From positions 1-13,660 of the forward strand of contig DAET01000069.1 of the NCBI GenBank assembly GCA_002497765.1: a stretch of 13,660 nt of DNA, read 5' to 3'. Source of the stretch: Euryarchaeota archaeon UBA486 (lineage in GTDB: Archaea > Thermoplasmatota > Poseidoniia > Poseidoniales > Poseidoniaceae). The translations under genes and the position numbers were made by a program. Shown here in pieces: positions 13,504-13,660 of this stretch (its first letter is position 1; each line of letters begins with the position of its first letter). The notes beneath the pieces were generated by a model. That model did no database searches, was not told the DNA's origin, and was given only the letters and a program-made list of their open reading frames with translations.

Positions 13504-13660
13504 TCAGGGCGTGGACGGTGGGCCACTTGGAGGGCCCGATGGCGGACCGCTTGGAGGACCTGAAGGTGGCCCGGACGGAGGACCGCTCGGAGGACCTGAA
13601 GGTGGTCCAGATGGCGGACCGCTTGGAGGACCTGAAGGTGGCCCGGACGGAGGACCGCTC
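13504..13660 (-). CDS. C-terminal end of a protein with a (Ser-Gly-Pro-Pro)12 tail (5' part outside window)
   Basis: The minus frame reads in from beyond base 13660 as twelve consecutive Ser-Gly-Pro-Pro units, then Ser-Thr-Pro and a TGA at 13504-13506. The stop is 15 bases before the ATG of the next minus-strand gene, with that gene's ribosome site in between, an ordinary operon junction. The amino-acid repeat is perfect while its DNA is not: all six serine codons occur, which points to selection on this reading rather than on the opposite strand. The tail is a flexible, extended, proline-rich linker or binding segment. What precedes it cannot be seen, so function is unknown. The opposite strand can be read as Gly-Gly-Pro-Leu/Glu/Asp repeats from an ATG at 13487; I consider that a shadow. 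Confidence 0.72.
   Translation of the reverse strand, partial: SGPPSGPPSGPPSGPPSGPPSGPPSGPPSGPPSGPPSGPPSGPPSGPPSTP
13516..13659 (-). repeat. 12-bp tandem repeat (36-bp higher-order period) encoding SGPP
   Basis: There are twelve 12-base units, each encoding Ser-Gly-Pro-Pro on the minus strand. Units fall into a three-unit, 36-base super-period with serine codons AGC, TCC/TCT, TCA; the pattern then degrades to TCG and AGT near the stop. The array runs off the window edge. It is a coding microsatellite-like expansion, not a CRISPR array, since there are no unique spacers. Confidence 0.85.

Noticed and set aside
13516..13659. CRISPR array
   Set aside because: Units are 12 bases, contiguous, in frame and without unique spacers.
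13487..13660. Plus-strand gene MEFNLAQGVDGGPLGGPDGG... encoding Gly-Gly-Pro-x repeats, with an AAGG-type site before its ATG
   Set aside because: Its ATG overlaps the ATG of the minus-strand 91-aa gene. The variable fourth residue (L/E/D) is exactly what the minus-strand serine codons AGY/TCA/TCY produce when read antisense, whereas the minus reading is an invariant SGPP repeat ending in a well-placed stop. The minus strand also continues the operon.

Overview
The window looks like a piece of an archaeal chromosome. A planktonic euryarchaeote of the Marine Group II (Poseidoniales) type is my best guess. The support is a short acidic protein with an archaeal class III (type IV pilin) signal, a type II methionine aminopeptidase of archaeal form, a short YrdC/TsaC-type protein, and a neighbour ending in a long Ser-Gly-Pro-Pro tail. 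The phylum call is inference; no rRNA or other marker gene is present.

Bases 1-10599 form a surface-glycan (polysaccharide or glycoprotein-glycan) locus. In order it holds: a truncated GT4 glycosyltransferase with a ~415-residue helical N-terminal region (minus); a UDP-GlcNAc 2-epimerase (minus); a QueC-like PP-loop ATPase, 'paralogue A' (plus); a GT-B glycosyltransferase with an N-terminal coiled-coil/'SxSFRLGR' region (minus); a second, longer QueC-like PP-loop ATPase, 'paralogue B' (minus, translationally coupled to that glycosyltransferase); an SDR UDP-hexose/HexNAc 4-epimerase (plus); a second GT4 glycosyltransferase (minus); and a membrane GT2 glycosyltransferase (plus). The epimerases would supply UDP-ManNAc and UDP-GalNAc/Gal-type donors and the four transferases would use them. 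The two PP-loop proteins keep the C-x8-C-x2-C-x2-C zinc signature of QueC but sit in a glycan locus, so an ATP-dependent modification of a sugar (for example amidation of a carboxylate) is the most interesting hypothesis here.

Bases 10600-10693 are a small hairpin-rich gap. A type IV pilin-like gene (10694-11206, minus) follows, with its own Shine-Dalgarno and a 412-base upstream non-coding region that holds a 20-bp inverted repeat and a related direct repeat.

Bases 11619-13660 form a tightly packed minus-strand housekeeping operon. In transcription order it contains a partial gene with a (SGPP)12 C-terminus, a 91-aa protein with a faint single-lobe TBP-like pattern, a YrdC/TsaC-type threonylcarbamoyl-AMP synthase, and methionine aminopeptidase.

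The glycan locus changes strand repeatedly, with convergent overlaps (4510-4532) and nearly touching divergent starts (7319/7331). It is therefore several short transcription units rather than one long operon.
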